Shown here piece after piece: positions 1-7,184 of a DNA stretch of 19,329 nucleotides (positions are counted from its first letter, which is position 1; the number at the start of each line of letters is the position of its first letter). The position numbers and the translations under genes were made by a program. The notes below the pieces were generated by a model that made no database searches, was not told the DNA's origin, and saw only the letters and a list, made by a program, of their open reading frames with translations. This DNA is from JAKLEX01 sp035327525 (lineage in GTDB: Bacteria; Patescibacteriota; Minisyncoccia; Phycocordibacterales; JAACPR01). The stretch is from contig DAOLDC010000011.1 in assembly GCA_035327525.1 (NCBI GenBank), positions 1-19,329 on the forward strand, read 5' to 3'.

Positions 1-47
1 TTTTGGTCAAGTGCAACTTGACGAAAAAAGGAAACGAGGACTGGATT

Positions 48-72
48 AAAAAAATTGTGGTGGAATTTTTTT
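48..72. terminator. AT-only inverted repeat at window edge
   Basis: A perfect 9-bp inverted repeat (AAAAAAATT / AATTTTTTT) encloses a 7-nt GTGGTGG loop. It lies between the end of the glycoside hydrolase gene, which runs on the minus strand, and the left window edge. A plus-strand reading frame (2-49, ending in TAA) stops exactly at it and could be the tail of a gene cut by the window, but 15 codons are too few to name. The repeat may be a weak two-way terminator. The stem has no G-C pairs, so confidence is low. Confidence 0.3.
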
Positions 73-128
73 ACTTTTTTTAATCAAAATAAAATTATAA
101 TAATTAATGAATCAAAATAATAAATTAA

Positions 129-1391
129 TTATTTCTCATCATTCTCCACAAACCCATCCTCAACAATATCCTTGTAAACATAGGCCGAATCGCGAACCTT
201 GCGTTCAGTAGTTTCCCTATCAACAGCAACTAGACCAAATTTCAGCCAATAACCTTTGTCCCATTCAAAATTATCAAGCAATGACCAATAAAAATATCCA
301 CGAACATCAATTCCCACCGAAATTGCATTATGAATCGCTACCAATGATCTTCGAATAAATTCCTCTCGCAAATCATCGTGCGCGTCTGCCAAGCCGTTTT
401 CGGTTATGTAAACTGGCTTGTTATATTTTCTCAACTCGACCAAACATTGATAAATTGATTCTGGATAAAATTCCCAGCCGAAATCGGTTTGAACTTTTTT
501 TGGATTTTTGCCGTACCAACCGTTGATCACATTTCGATTGTAATGATTTAATCCGATAAAATCCTGATGTTCAGAAATCTCATCCAAAAAATAAAAATTC
601 CAGATTTTGTCGGCAATTTTTTTTAAAATTTTGTTCCAAATTGTCGGACGCGCCATTTCAAAAGCCACTTGATGTTTTGCCACGCCGATTTGGGCGTCTT
701 TGTTTTGTCTTTTTATAACTGCAAAAGCCATTTTGTGAGCGGAGATCAAATTTTTTATAGCGGCGATAGTCAAAAGAATGCTTTTTTTCTGAGGAGGCCA
801 TAAGCCTTTCATATATGCATGCGAACTTTGGATCTCTGGCTCGTTCAATGTTACCCAAAATTTTACTTCACTACCAAAACTTTCCGCCAGCTTTTCGGCA
901 TAATTGGCAAATTTTTCTGGAAAATCTATTGCAGTTGTGCCTCCTTTTTCTGCCAACCAAATTGGTAATGTCCAATGCCATAATGTTACAAATGGTTCGA
1001 TCTTTCTGGCGCGCAATGAAGTGATCATTTTTTTGTATCTAGCGATGGCTTGCTCATCGAACTTCCCTTCTTCTGGTTCGATTCTGGACCATTCAATAGA
1101 AAAACGATACGCCTTCAAGCCCAAAAATTGAATTATGTTGAAATCTTCTTCAAATTTATTCCAAGAATCACAAGCCTGTCCAGAAATATAATTGTCAGGA
1201 TTTTCTGCTTCAGACTGAAATTTTTGCCAATTTGGATTTTTTTTGAAAGATTTTTTGGAATTTTTGGCTAATTTTTTTGCAACCTTTTTTTCCCAAACTG
1301 ACCAATCATTGTTTTGCCCACCTTCAATCTGATGCGAAGCTGTCGCTGTTCCCCAATAGAAATCAAATGGAAATTTCAAAACTTTTTTCAT
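129..1391 (-). CDS. Glycoside hydrolase family 1 (beta-glucosidase-like)
   Basis: This is a 420-residue retaining beta-glycosidase of family GH1, slightly shorter than the usual 440-460. The N-terminus (FPFDFYWGTATASHQIEG) is the standard GH1 opening, with the substrate-contacting Gln and His. TLNEP carries the acid/base Glu184, and YITENG carries the nucleophile Glu331. WHW near residue 139, LNHYNR near 282-286 and the C-terminal YFYWSLLDNFEW segment complete the (beta/alpha)8 active site. There is no signal peptide, so it probably acts in the cytoplasm on an imported or scavenged beta-glycoside. The exact sugar, and whether it is phosphorylated, cannot be read from the sequence. The gene has its own extended -10 just 6 nt before the ATG and lies 50 nt downstream of ftsX, so it is probably transcribed independently. 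Confidence 0.93.
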   Translation of the reverse strand: MKKVLKFPFDFYWGTATASHQIEGGQNNDWSVWEKKVAKKLAKNSKKSFKKNPNWQKFQSEAENPDNYISGQACDSWNKFEEDFNIIQFLGLKAYRFSIEWSRIEPEEGKFDEQAIARYKKMITSLRARKIEPFVTLWHWTLPIWLAEKGGTTAIDFPEKFANYAEKLAESFGSEVKFWVTLNEPEIQSSHAYMKGLWPPQKKSILLTIAAIKNLISAHKMAFAVIKRQNKDAQIGVAKHQVAFEMARPTIWNKILKKIADKIWNFYFLDEISEHQDFIGLNHYNRNVINGWYGKNPKKVQTDFGWEFYPESIYQCLVELRKYNKPVYITENGLADAHDDLREEFIRRSLVAIHNAISVGIDVRGYFYWSLLDNFEWDKGYWLKFGLVAVDRETTERKVRDSAYVYKDIVEDGFVENDEK

Positions 1392-1397
1392 ACAAAA

Positions 1398-1408
1398 ATT
1401 ATATCACA
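1398..1408 (-). promoter_or_regulatory. Extended -10 promoter for a leaderless GH1 mRNA
   Basis: On the minus strand the sequence reads TGTGATATAAT followed by 6 nt and then the ATG. With a normal 6-7 nt distance from -10 to transcription start, the mRNA would begin at or next to the start codon. There is no Shine-Dalgarno. This is the clearest example of an arrangement that recurs throughout the window. Confidence 0.7.
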
Positions 1409-1441
1409 AAATCATTGTGTGCAAGATAGTCGGACTCCGTA

Positions 1442-2368
1442 TTACTTATTTTGCAAATATTTTTTGATTGCCAAGAAACTAGAGATGCTTCCAATAAAGA
1501 TTCCTGATATCAAAATTATCAACAAAATCTGACCAACGTTTTGTAAATAATAATTAAATATATTTAAATCGAAGAAAAGTTTTTCTGTATCTTTACCTAA
1601 ATAATATGTAACTGGAAACAGTATTATCAAAACCAAAACAGAAGAAACTATTCCGTATATTGCACCCGCAACAACAAATGGTCCTGTTATATAGCCGTGA
1701 TCTGCTCCAACCAAATTCATAACTTTTATTTCGTCTCGTGAAATATAAATTGCAAGGCGAATAGTGTTGAGTGTTATCAATATAGACAAGGCGATAAATA
1801 AAATAGTTACAATTGCACCAAATTTTTCTGCCACGGAAATAATATTTTGTAGCCTTTCGATAATTGCCTTTTTGTCTATTTCATTTATGTCATTAATTAT
1901 AGAATTACTTGTACCAACTGCATAATTTTCTGCCAGAAAAACGCTAATTGACTCGTACTGTGATAAATCTACCGCCCTCACGCGTAATGCCGCTCCAAAA
2001 GGATTGTCACCAATGATTTCGAGTGCTGATAGTATTGTTTGGCTATTCTCTCTATTTGAAATAAAATTATCTAGTATTTGATCTCTACTCAAAAATTCTA
2101 TTGACTCTACCTGCGGTAATGTTTCCAATTCAGCCTTGACTCTCTGAACTGTTTGCTCAGATACTTCTGGAAAAAAATTTATGTTTATATCAGCTTTGGA
2201 TTCCAATGAAACTAGTGTGTGATTCAAAAGTGCACTAGAAAATATAACACCAGACAAAATTAAAAGGGTTATAATCATAACCAGAACAGCAGATAATGAA
2301 ACTACTCCGTTTCTGATAAAACTTGTGAATCCTGATTTTATAACTCTTTTTAGTGTAAGTGAAAACAT
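1442..2368 (-). CDS. ftsX: Cell-division protein FtsX
   Basis: This 308-residue membrane protein has the FtsX topology: a short cytoplasmic N-terminus, TM1 at about 22-47, an extracellular domain at about 50-180, and TM2-4 at about 184-207, 229-255 and 278-301. The segment NTIRLAIYISRDEIKVMNLVGA, running on from TM2, is the family hallmark. FtsX pairs with the ATPase FtsE to form an ABC-type complex that controls peptidoglycan hydrolases at the division site. It follows ftsE with 9 nt between stop and start. A TATAAT that overlaps the ftsE stop sits 8 nt before the ftsX ATG, so ftsX may also be transcribed separately as a leaderless message. Confidence 0.95.
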   Translation of the reverse strand: MFSLTLKRVIKSGFTSFIRNGVVSLSAVLVMIITLLILSGVIFSSALLNHTLVSLESKADININFFPEVSEQTVQRVKAELETLPQVESIEFLSRDQILDNFISNRENSQTILSALEIIGDNPFGAALRVRAVDLSQYESISVFLAENYAVGTSNSIINDINEIDKKAIIERLQNIISVAEKFGAIVTILFIALSILITLNTIRLAIYISRDEIKVMNLVGADHGYITGPFVVAGAIYGIVSSVLVLIILFPVTYYLGKDTEKLFFDLNIFNYYLQNVGQILLIILISGIFIGSISSFLAIKKYLQNK

Positions 2369-2377
2369 ATTTTTTTA

Positions 2378-3058
2378 TTATAAAACATAACGACCGGTTG
2401 GATCGTCTCTGATAATTTTGCCAGCTTCCATTGTAATAACTCTTTTTGATAATTCATCAATTACGCCCTTGTTGTGAGTAGTTAGAATAACTGTAGTTCC
2501 AAGGTCGTTTACTTTTTTTAACATTTGAACTATTTCAAATGTACTCAATGGATCAAGATTTCCTGTCGGTTCGTCTGCAACGATAACATCTGGCTGATTT
2601 ACTATTGCTCTAGCAATTGCCACGCGTTGTTTTTCTCCACCAGACAATTCTTCTGGAAAATTCCAAGATTTTTCTGCCAAATTTACCAAATCCAAAACAT
2701 AGGGAACATCTGCCATTATTTCCTCATCTGATCTACCAGCAACCTCCATTGCAAAAGAAATGTTTTCGTAAACGGTTTTGTTAGGAAGAAGTCGAAAGTC
2801 TTGAAAAATAGTTCCAATTCTGCGACGTAATTTGTTTACATTATGTTTCTTTAATAAATGAACATCTGTTGATTCAAACAAAACTCTACCCTCTGTAGGT
2901 TTTTCCTCAGCCAACAACATTTTTATCAAAGTAGTTTTGCCAGCACCAGAATGACCAACAATAGAAACAAATTCTGATGGTTCAATTTTTATATTAATAT
3001 CACTCAAAGCTCGAGTGTTGTCTTGATAGGTCTTTGTAACTTTGTCGAAATAAATCAT
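2378..3058 (-). CDS. ftsE: Cell-division ATP-binding protein FtsE
   Basis: This 226-residue ABC ATPase is complete: Walker A GHSGAGKT (35-42), Q-loop Gln86, signature LSGGE (138-142), Walker B VIVADEP (158-164), D-loop NLD and the switch His in TTHN near 195. Its length and the directly following ftsX identify it as FtsE, not another ABC ATPase. The protein sits on the cytoplasmic face and drives FtsX. Upstream on the minus strand there is TTGACA at a 17-bp spacing from TAGTGT, and TAGAAT closer to the ATG; no Shine-Dalgarno is visible. The stop of prfB lies 50 nt upstream, so the operon is separate from prfB. Confidence 0.96.
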   Translation of the reverse strand: MIYFDKVTKTYQDNTRALSDINIKIEPSEFVSIVGHSGAGKTTLIKMLLAEEKPTEGRVLFESTDVHLLKKHNVNKLRRRIGTIFQDFRLLPNKTVYENISFAMEVAGRSDEEIMADVPYVLDLVNLAEKSWNFPEELSGGEKQRVAIARAIVNQPDVIVADEPTGNLDPLSTFEIVQMLKKVNDLGTTVILTTHNKGVIDELSKRVITMEAGKIIRDDPTGRYVL

Positions 3059-3108
3059 TTCATTGTATATTCTACACTATTTAAAAAAAGCGTCTATGTC
3101 AAAAAAAG

Positions 3109-4005
3109 CTATGTTCTTAGAGCTTCTATAAATAAATCTATTTCTCCAGACAAAACAGCCTCGATATCGCTTGTTTCGGTATTATTTCGGTGATCTTTGA
3201 CTAGTTTGTACGGATGCAAAACATATGATCTGATTTGACTACCCCATTCTGCTTGAGTATTTTTTGAAACTGACAATTCTGAAATTTCGCCTCTTTTCTT
3301 TTTTTCCATTAAATTAAAAATCTTTCCGCGAATTATTTCTAGAGCTTTTTCTTTGTTTTGTAACTGACTTCTTTCGTTTGAAATAAATGCAGTTGCGCCA
3401 GTTGGACGGTGAACAATTCTAACTGCCGTCTCGCGTTTGTTTACATTTTGCCCACCTGGACCGCTGGATTTTGTAAATTCAATTTCCAGCTCATCCTCGC
3501 CAACTTCAAATTCCTTTTGTTCAAATTGTGGAATAATTTCGACCATCGCAAATGAAGTCTGCCTTTTTCCGGCAGAATTGAACGGTGATTTTCTAACAAG
3601 ACGGTGAACGCCGGACTCCCCCTTCAGCGTCCCATACACATTCCGACCAACAATCTCAAAAGTGATCGATCGGTAACCGCCGTTGGGATTTTGGTTTTCA
3701 TCCAAAAAATTTATTTGCCACTTTTTTCTTTCAGAAAATTTCATGTACATTTCCAACAACATTCGAACCCAGTCCTCGGCATCCTCCCCGCCCGCACCAG
3801 CAAAAATATTTACGGTGACATTGTTCTTGTCGTATTTTCCAACGCCGGACAATTCATTTTGCAAATCCTGAAGTTCTTGAATTTGTCTTTGTGCCAAATC
3901 CTTGTTCTGCCAAAAATCATTTTGCATCATTGCCGATTCTATTTCAGCAATTCGTTGTGAAATTTTTTGCATTTTTTTTTGTTTTTCTTGATCTGGCTGT
4001 GTCAT
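3109..4005 (-). CDS. prfB: Peptide chain release factor 2, short domain 1
   Basis: This class-I release factor recognises UAA/UGA: the tripeptide SPF (140-142, within VRKSPFNSAGKRQTSF) is the RF2 discriminator. GGQ (184-186, in SSGPGGQNVNKRE) triggers peptidyl-tRNA hydrolysis. At 298 residues it is clearly shorter than the usual ~365. The N-terminus matches the part of RF2 that follows the classical programmed frameshift site. About 40 residues are then missing between the first helices (ending near LQNELSG) and the start of the central domain (NVTVNIFAGAGG). The ATG lies 17 nt past the 3' end of tRNA-Thr, with no Shine-Dalgarno and no room for an upstream frameshift ORF. It is probably cotranscribed with the tRNA and released by tRNA 3' processing. 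Confidence 0.94.
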   Translation of the reverse strand: MTQPDQEKQKKMQKISQRIAEIESAMMQNDFWQNKDLAQRQIQELQDLQNELSGVGKYDKNNVTVNIFAGAGGEDAEDWVRMLLEMYMKFSERKKWQINFLDENQNPNGGYRSITFEIVGRNVYGTLKGESGVHRLVRKSPFNSAGKRQTSFAMVEIIPQFEQKEFEVGEDELEIEFTKSSGPGGQNVNKRETAVRIVHRPTGATAFISNERSQLQNKEKALEIIRGKIFNLMEKKKRGEISELSVSKNTQAEWGSQIRSYVLHPYKLVKDHRNNTETSDIEAVLSGEIDLFIEALRT

Positions 4006-4022
4006 TTTTTGATTTTATTTTG

Positions 4023-4095
4023 AGCCGATGGGCGGGATTGAACCGCCGACCTCGTCATTACCAATGACGTGCTCTACCAACTGAGCTACAACGGC
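4023..4095 (-). tRNA. tRNA-Thr (anticodon GGT)
   Basis: This is a full cloverleaf of 73 nt including the discriminator. The acceptor GCCGTTG pairs with CATCGGC (one U-U mismatch), the D-arm is GCTC...GAGC, the anticodon stem is CGTCA/TGACG with loop TTGGTAA (anticodon GGU), and the T-arm is GGCGG/CCGCC with TTCAATC. The discriminator is U, which is acceptable for Thr. CCA is not encoded. A TATATT box (4120-4125) lies upstream. prfB begins 17 nt after the 3' end. Confidence 0.95.
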
Positions 4096-4142
4096 TTTTT
4101 TACTACGATGCCAGAACCTAATATATCATAATCATGATAAAT

Positions 4143-4172
4143 AAAAAACCACACAAAATTGCGTGGTTTTTA
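4143..4172. terminator. Bidirectional hairpin terminator
   Basis: AAAAACCAC / GTGGTTTTT encloses a 10-nt loop, with T-runs on both strands. It lies between the small membrane-protein gene (ends at 4256, minus strand) and tRNA-Thr. It therefore most likely terminates transcription of the former before the tRNA-prfB unit. Confidence 0.8.
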
Positions 4173-4255
4173 ATGAATCGTCGTTGGAATTTTAGACAAT
4201 TTATGCCAAATAAGTTGTAAAGTCGTAATAATTGAACTTTACATTTTTTACCGAT

Positions 4256-4462
4256 TTATCTTGAAATCGGAACTTGTGGCATCATTGAAGTTGCCGGCAT
4301 AAGCGATCCGTTCGTTGACGAGTCGCTTACCGCAACCAACAAAATATCTATTATTCTAAAGAACGTGAGAAGGACGTTCTCGAATGCCTTGAAAACTTCT
4401 GGCATCAAGAAGCTCAGTATGATAATAACCAGACCAAGTCCGATTGCTCTAAATATTCCCAT
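4256..4462 (-). CDS. Small hydrophobic membrane protein, unknown
   Basis: This is a 68-residue ORF. Residues about 5-20 (AIGLGLVIIILSFLMP) and 28-45 (NVLLTFFRIIDILLVAV) look like two short membrane segments, followed by a polar Ser/Met/Pro-rich tail. No family is recognised. Support for a real gene comes from the hydrophobic pattern, the downstream terminator, and CATAAT (4472-4477) 9 nt before the ATG. No Shine-Dalgarno is present. A predicted three-way-junction structure abuts the promoter-like box. It could also be a chance ORF in an RNA-coding intergenic region. Confidence 0.55.
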   Translation of the reverse strand: MGIFRAIGLGLVIIILSFLMPEVFKAFENVLLTFFRIIDILLVAVSDSSTNGSLMPATSMMPQVPISR

Positions 4463-4476
4463 ACGAGATTCATTAT

Positions 4477-4542
4477 GAGAGGGGCTTGTTTAACTCTGTT
4501 CGACGACAGAATTTCTGGCTAATACCAGACCGCCCCCCTCTT
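4477..4542 (-). ncRNA. Candidate three-way-junction RNA element
   Basis: Three stems can be drawn by eye. The closing stem pairs AGAGGGG (4478-4484) with CCCCTCT (4535-4541). Inside it, TCTGT/ACAGA (4495-4499/4506-4510) and TCTGG/CCAGA (4514-4518/4525-4529) each have 6-nt loops. The block is much richer in G and C than its surroundings. The strand is uncertain because all three stems also form on the other strand. It lies directly upstream of the small membrane-protein gene and could be a leader element or an independent RNA. No known riboswitch class is recognised. Confidence 0.35.
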
Positions 4543-4840
4543 TCTGAATCTCAGTTAAAATATTTGAAATTACTACGCGTGCTTGTGCAGAAAATTAAAT
4601 TAATTTGCGCTGAAAAATTTAATTAGTGAATGATTGAATGGTGAATGAAGTGGCCGAAACCATTTTTTGTCCGACATGATAAAAGTCCATCACATTTGTA
4701 ATTTATGACTTTTCAGATTCAGACAAAGAGAGGTGTTTGGTATTCCTGAAGTTTGATTTTCAAGGAACTTTCCCTACATATATATTATATCAAATATGGT
4801 ATAAAAAGCAAGCGATATTGATAAGTCTATTTTATAAAAA
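4543..4840. other. Gene-free stretch with one promoter-like site
   Basis: No convincing gene lies here. Reading on the minus strand, TTTGATATAAT (4784-4794) is a strong extended -10. It could start a transcript of about 300 nt that runs through the three-way-junction element toward the small membrane-protein gene. An inverted AAAAGTC/GACTTTT pair (about 4683-4710) is the only other structure seen. A 23-codon ATG frame within the stretch has no other support. Confidence 0.4.
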
Positions 4841-5335
4841 TCAAACACCTAGACTAGCTATGAAATAACCCACAAAATAAGCAATTACAGCAGCTAGTGC
4901 ACCAATTGATAATGTTTGAATTGACGATAAAAATTTATTTTTTTCTGTTATCAAACCTTTTACATATCCGACCATAACAAAAGCGACGCCTGTCAAAAAA
5001 ATTGAAATTAAAAAATTATTTTTACCAAAATCAAAAACAAAAGCCAAAAGTGGTATGAAGCCAATCAAAACGAAAGCAAAGAAGGTTACGGCTCCAGAGA
5101 TAATTGGTTTTCTGCCCGACATGTTGTGATTCAAGTCTTCTCCAGATTTAGAAGAAAGATAATTGGAAATTGCCATCGAAAAACCATCAGCAAATAAATT
5201 TGCAAAACCCAATATCAAAATAATAGTTACAGATAATGATGCACCAACAACGCTTGATACAATTGCAAATGTTGTAACCAGCCCATCTATCGCACCAAAA
5301 ATAAAATCCGGTAAATATTTTTTATGTTTTAACAT
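4841..5335 (-). CDS. VIT1/CCC1-family metal transporter, minimal form
   Basis: This 164-residue polytopic protein begins YLPDFIFGAIDGLVTTFAIVSSVVGASL, the first-helix signature of the VIT/CCC1/nodulin-21 family (Fe2+/Mn2+ transport across membranes). Five hydrophobic stretches are visible, at about 10-30, 33-57, 78-100, 105-125 and 138-162. Typical members are 220-250 residues long and carry a cytosolic helical metal-binding domain between TM2 and TM3. Here only about 20 polar residues (SNYLSSKSGEDLNHNMSGRK) remain. Metal specificity cannot be assigned. TATAAT (5342-5347) lies 6 nt before the ATG, giving a leaderless arrangement just downstream of tRNA-Thr(CGT). Confidence 0.85.
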   Translation of the reverse strand: MLKHKKYLPDFIFGAIDGLVTTFAIVSSVVGASLSVTIILILGFANLFADGFSMAISNYLSSKSGEDLNHNMSGRKPIISGAVTFFAFVLIGFIPLLAFVFDFGKNNFLISIFLTGVAFVMVGYVKGLITEKNKFLSSIQTLSIGALAAVIAYFVGYFIASLGV

Positions 5336-5366
5336 TTTTCTATTATATCAAATTATCTCAATTTTG

Positions 5367-5439
5367 AGCCACCTCGCAGAATCGAACTGCGGACCTCTGC
5401 TTTACGAAAGCATTGCTCTACCAACTGAGCTAAGGTGGC
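5367..5439 (-). tRNA. tRNA-Thr (anticodon CGT)
   Basis: This is a 73-nt cloverleaf: acceptor GCCACCT/AGGTGGC, D-arm GCTC/GAGC, anticodon arm (A)TGCT/AGCA(G) with loop TTCGTAA, and T-arm CCGCA/TGCGA... with TTCGATT. The anticodon CGU reads ACG and complements the GGU tRNA-Thr 1.3 kb away. The outermost anticodon-stem pair (27-43) is an A-G mismatch. The discriminator is U and CCA is not encoded. Confidence 0.94.
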
Positions 5440-5578
5440 GATGTTATTGTGATTGAATATTATTTCGATCTGTCTCCTTGATTTTAAAATAATTCGTGAT
5501 AATTTTGTCGCAGTAGCACAATAATAGAACACTGGGAGAAATTTCACAAATAAACAAACAGGAAGTGGAGGTGGTGTG

Positions 5579-5905
5579 ATGAGGGGTAAGTTGAATTTAA
5601 CAAAGATGAGAGAAATGGAGGCTAAGGTTTTGAAAGTTTCACTTATAAGACTCGAGGGTATAGGAAATCTTTCGGACAATTCTGCCTTCAAAAGATTTAC
5701 TAACGGATCAACAAATACATTCGGATTTGGAAAGTATATTCTTACAAGAATGGAAGACTCTACGAATCACATATTTGTCATAAAAAATGATCCGTCAAAA
5801 GTCGTTGGTAATGGAGAAAATACTACGATTTTAAAAATAGGGCAAGTACGTGTTGAAATCACGGGAAGCGAAACTAAAATGTTCGTCATCCCAAAATGCG
5901 TTTGA
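5579..5905 (+). CDS. Conserved-looking protein of unknown function, SD-led
   Basis: This 108-residue plus-strand protein has no recognised family. The N-terminal third is basic and helical (KLNLTKMREMEAKVLKVSLIRL). The rest alternates as short beta strands (ILTRMEDSTNHIFVIKN, ILKIGQVRVEITGS, KMFVIP), suggesting a small beta-rich fold. I chose the ATG at 5579 over the adjacent GTG at 5576 because GGAGG (5567-5571) sits 7 nt upstream of it. That Shine-Dalgarno is unusual for this window, where most genes look leaderless. A strong terminator follows 27 nt after the stop. The gene stands alone and converges on alr. Confidence 0.75.
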   Translation: MRGKLNLTKMREMEAKVLKVSLIRLEGIGNLSDNSAFKRFTNGSTNTFGFGKYILTRMEDSTNHIFVIKNDPSKVVGNGENTTILKIGQVRVEITGSETKMFVIPKCV

Positions 5906-5931
5906 TTGCTGTTTCGAAATCAATACTTCAC

Positions 5932-5967
5932 AAAAACCGCGGTTCATTTGAACTGGCGGTTTTTTTA
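5932..5967. terminator. Strong hairpin terminator
   Basis: AAAAACCGC / GCGGTTTTT with an inner GTTCA/TGAAC pairing is followed by a run of T on the plus strand. It ends the SD-led plus-strand gene. The A-run on the other arm would also serve alr, which ends at 5989 on the minus strand. Confidence 0.88.
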
Positions 5968-5988
5968 ATTATTTTGGAAAACTACAAA

Positions 5989-7137
5989 CTACTCAGTAAT
6001 TTTGCGTTCCAGCTTGGGCCAAACTCTTGTTACGACTTCATAATTTATTGTTCCGATTCTGTCTGCCAAATCCTCTGCCGTGATTTCTGATTTGCCCTGC
6101 TTGCCCAGCAGAACGACTTCATCTCCGGCAGATATTTTTCCGGCACAATTTCCAGCATCAACAACAAACATATTCATAGCGATTCTACCCATGATCGGAC
6201 ATTTTTTGCCACAAATCAAAACTTCCCCATTGTTTGAAAAAGCGCGATCATATCCATCACTATACCCTTGCGGAATTACGGCTACTGTTGTCTCTTTTTT
6301 TGTAATAAATGTTAGACCGTATCCGATTGGAAAATTTTTTGGCACAGTTTTGACTTGAGCGATTTGGGTAACCCAACGCATTACTGGTTTTAATTTTATT
6401 TTTTGTTCAAAACTTTTTTTCAAAAAAACAGACGGCCACAAACCATACAATCCGATTCCTAATCGCAATATTGATCCTCCCCAATTATTTTTTTGGTCAG
6501 ACAAAAATCCTGATGTGGCAGAAATATGATGAAATAAATTTTTGAAACCGGCCTGCATTGCGATCTCTTTTACCTCAAGCAAATCTTTGTGCTGAAGTTT
6601 GGCATGTTTTAGGTTTGTTGTGTCTTCAATATTTGAAAAATGAGAATAAACAGCCTCAACATCCAGTCGATCAAATTCCAGCATTTTTTTGAAAAAAGCT
6701 TCGGCGTCTGATTTGATAATTCCCTGTCGACCCAAAAAAGAATCAATTTTGATATGGACAGTTAATCGGCGTTTTTTTGTTTCCAAAATTTGTTGTAATT
6801 TTTTTGCAATATTCAAATCATAAACTCCCAAAATACCGCCAAGCTCAACAAATTCTGGCAGTTGCTCAATTGAAACATAACCAAAAACAAAAACGGGTTT
6901 GTTCGTATATTGCCTGATTTCTCTAAGTTCTGAAATATCATCAACCTGAAAATAGTCGACGCTTTTTTCAATAATTGAAACAACCTCTTTTACTCCATGA
7001 CCATAGGCGTTGGCTTTTACAGCGCCGACAATTTTGACATTTTTTGTATTTTTGTTTTTTCGCAAAATCGCTCTAACCTGCGCAACATTGTTTTGCAGAT
7101 TTTTTCTTGATATTTCTATTTGAGCAATTGAATTCAT
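5989..7137 (-). CDS. alr: Alanine racemase (PLP-dependent)
   Basis: This 382-residue protein converts L-Ala to D-Ala for peptidoglycan. The PLP lysine is Lys41 in VGAVKANAYGHG, and the catalytic Tyr of the C-terminal beta domain is Tyr273 in IGYGLTF. HIKIDSFLGRQG (about 128-139) is the strand with the PLP-contacting Arg (137). The usual GR(V/I)CMD motif reads GRIAMNM (317-322), so the normally conserved Asp next to Met is Asn here. GYSDGYDRAFSNNGEVLI is typical of the family. The gene lies 47 nt downstream of murI on the same strand, consistent with a D-amino-acid unit. AATAAT (7146-7151) 8 nt before the ATG may be its own -10; no Shine-Dalgarno is seen. Confidence 0.95.
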   Translation of the reverse strand: MNSIAQIEISRKNLQNNVAQVRAILRKNKNTKNVKIVGAVKANAYGHGVKEVVSIIEKSVDYFQVDDISELREIRQYTNKPVFVFGYVSIEQLPEFVELGGILGVYDLNIAKKLQQILETKKRRLTVHIKIDSFLGRQGIIKSDAEAFFKKMLEFDRLDVEAVYSHFSNIEDTTNLKHAKLQHKDLLEVKEIAMQAGFKNLFHHISATSGFLSDQKNNWGGSILRLGIGLYGLWPSVFLKKSFEQKIKLKPVMRWVTQIAQVKTVPKNFPIGYGLTFITKKETTVAVIPQGYSDGYDRAFSNNGEVLICGKKCPIMGRIAMNMFVVDAGNCAGKISAGDEVVLLGKQGKSEITAEDLADRIGTINYEVVTRVWPKLERKITE

Positions 7138-7184
7138 TTTTTTAAATTATTTCGCTTTTTCTACCTTACTACATTCTTCCAAAA

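Noticed and set aside
4006..4022. Programmed +1 frameshift upstream of prfB
   Set aside because: Only 17 nt separate the ATG from tRNA-Thr, leaving no room for an upstream ORF with a UGA slip site.
4600..4680. 23-codon ATG frame on the minus strand
   Set aside because: It is short, has no promoter at its start and no coding character, and lies in an apparent RNA or leader region.
5353..5691. 112-codon minus-strand ORF
   Set aside because: It runs across tRNA-Thr(CGT) and antisense to the SD-led gene.
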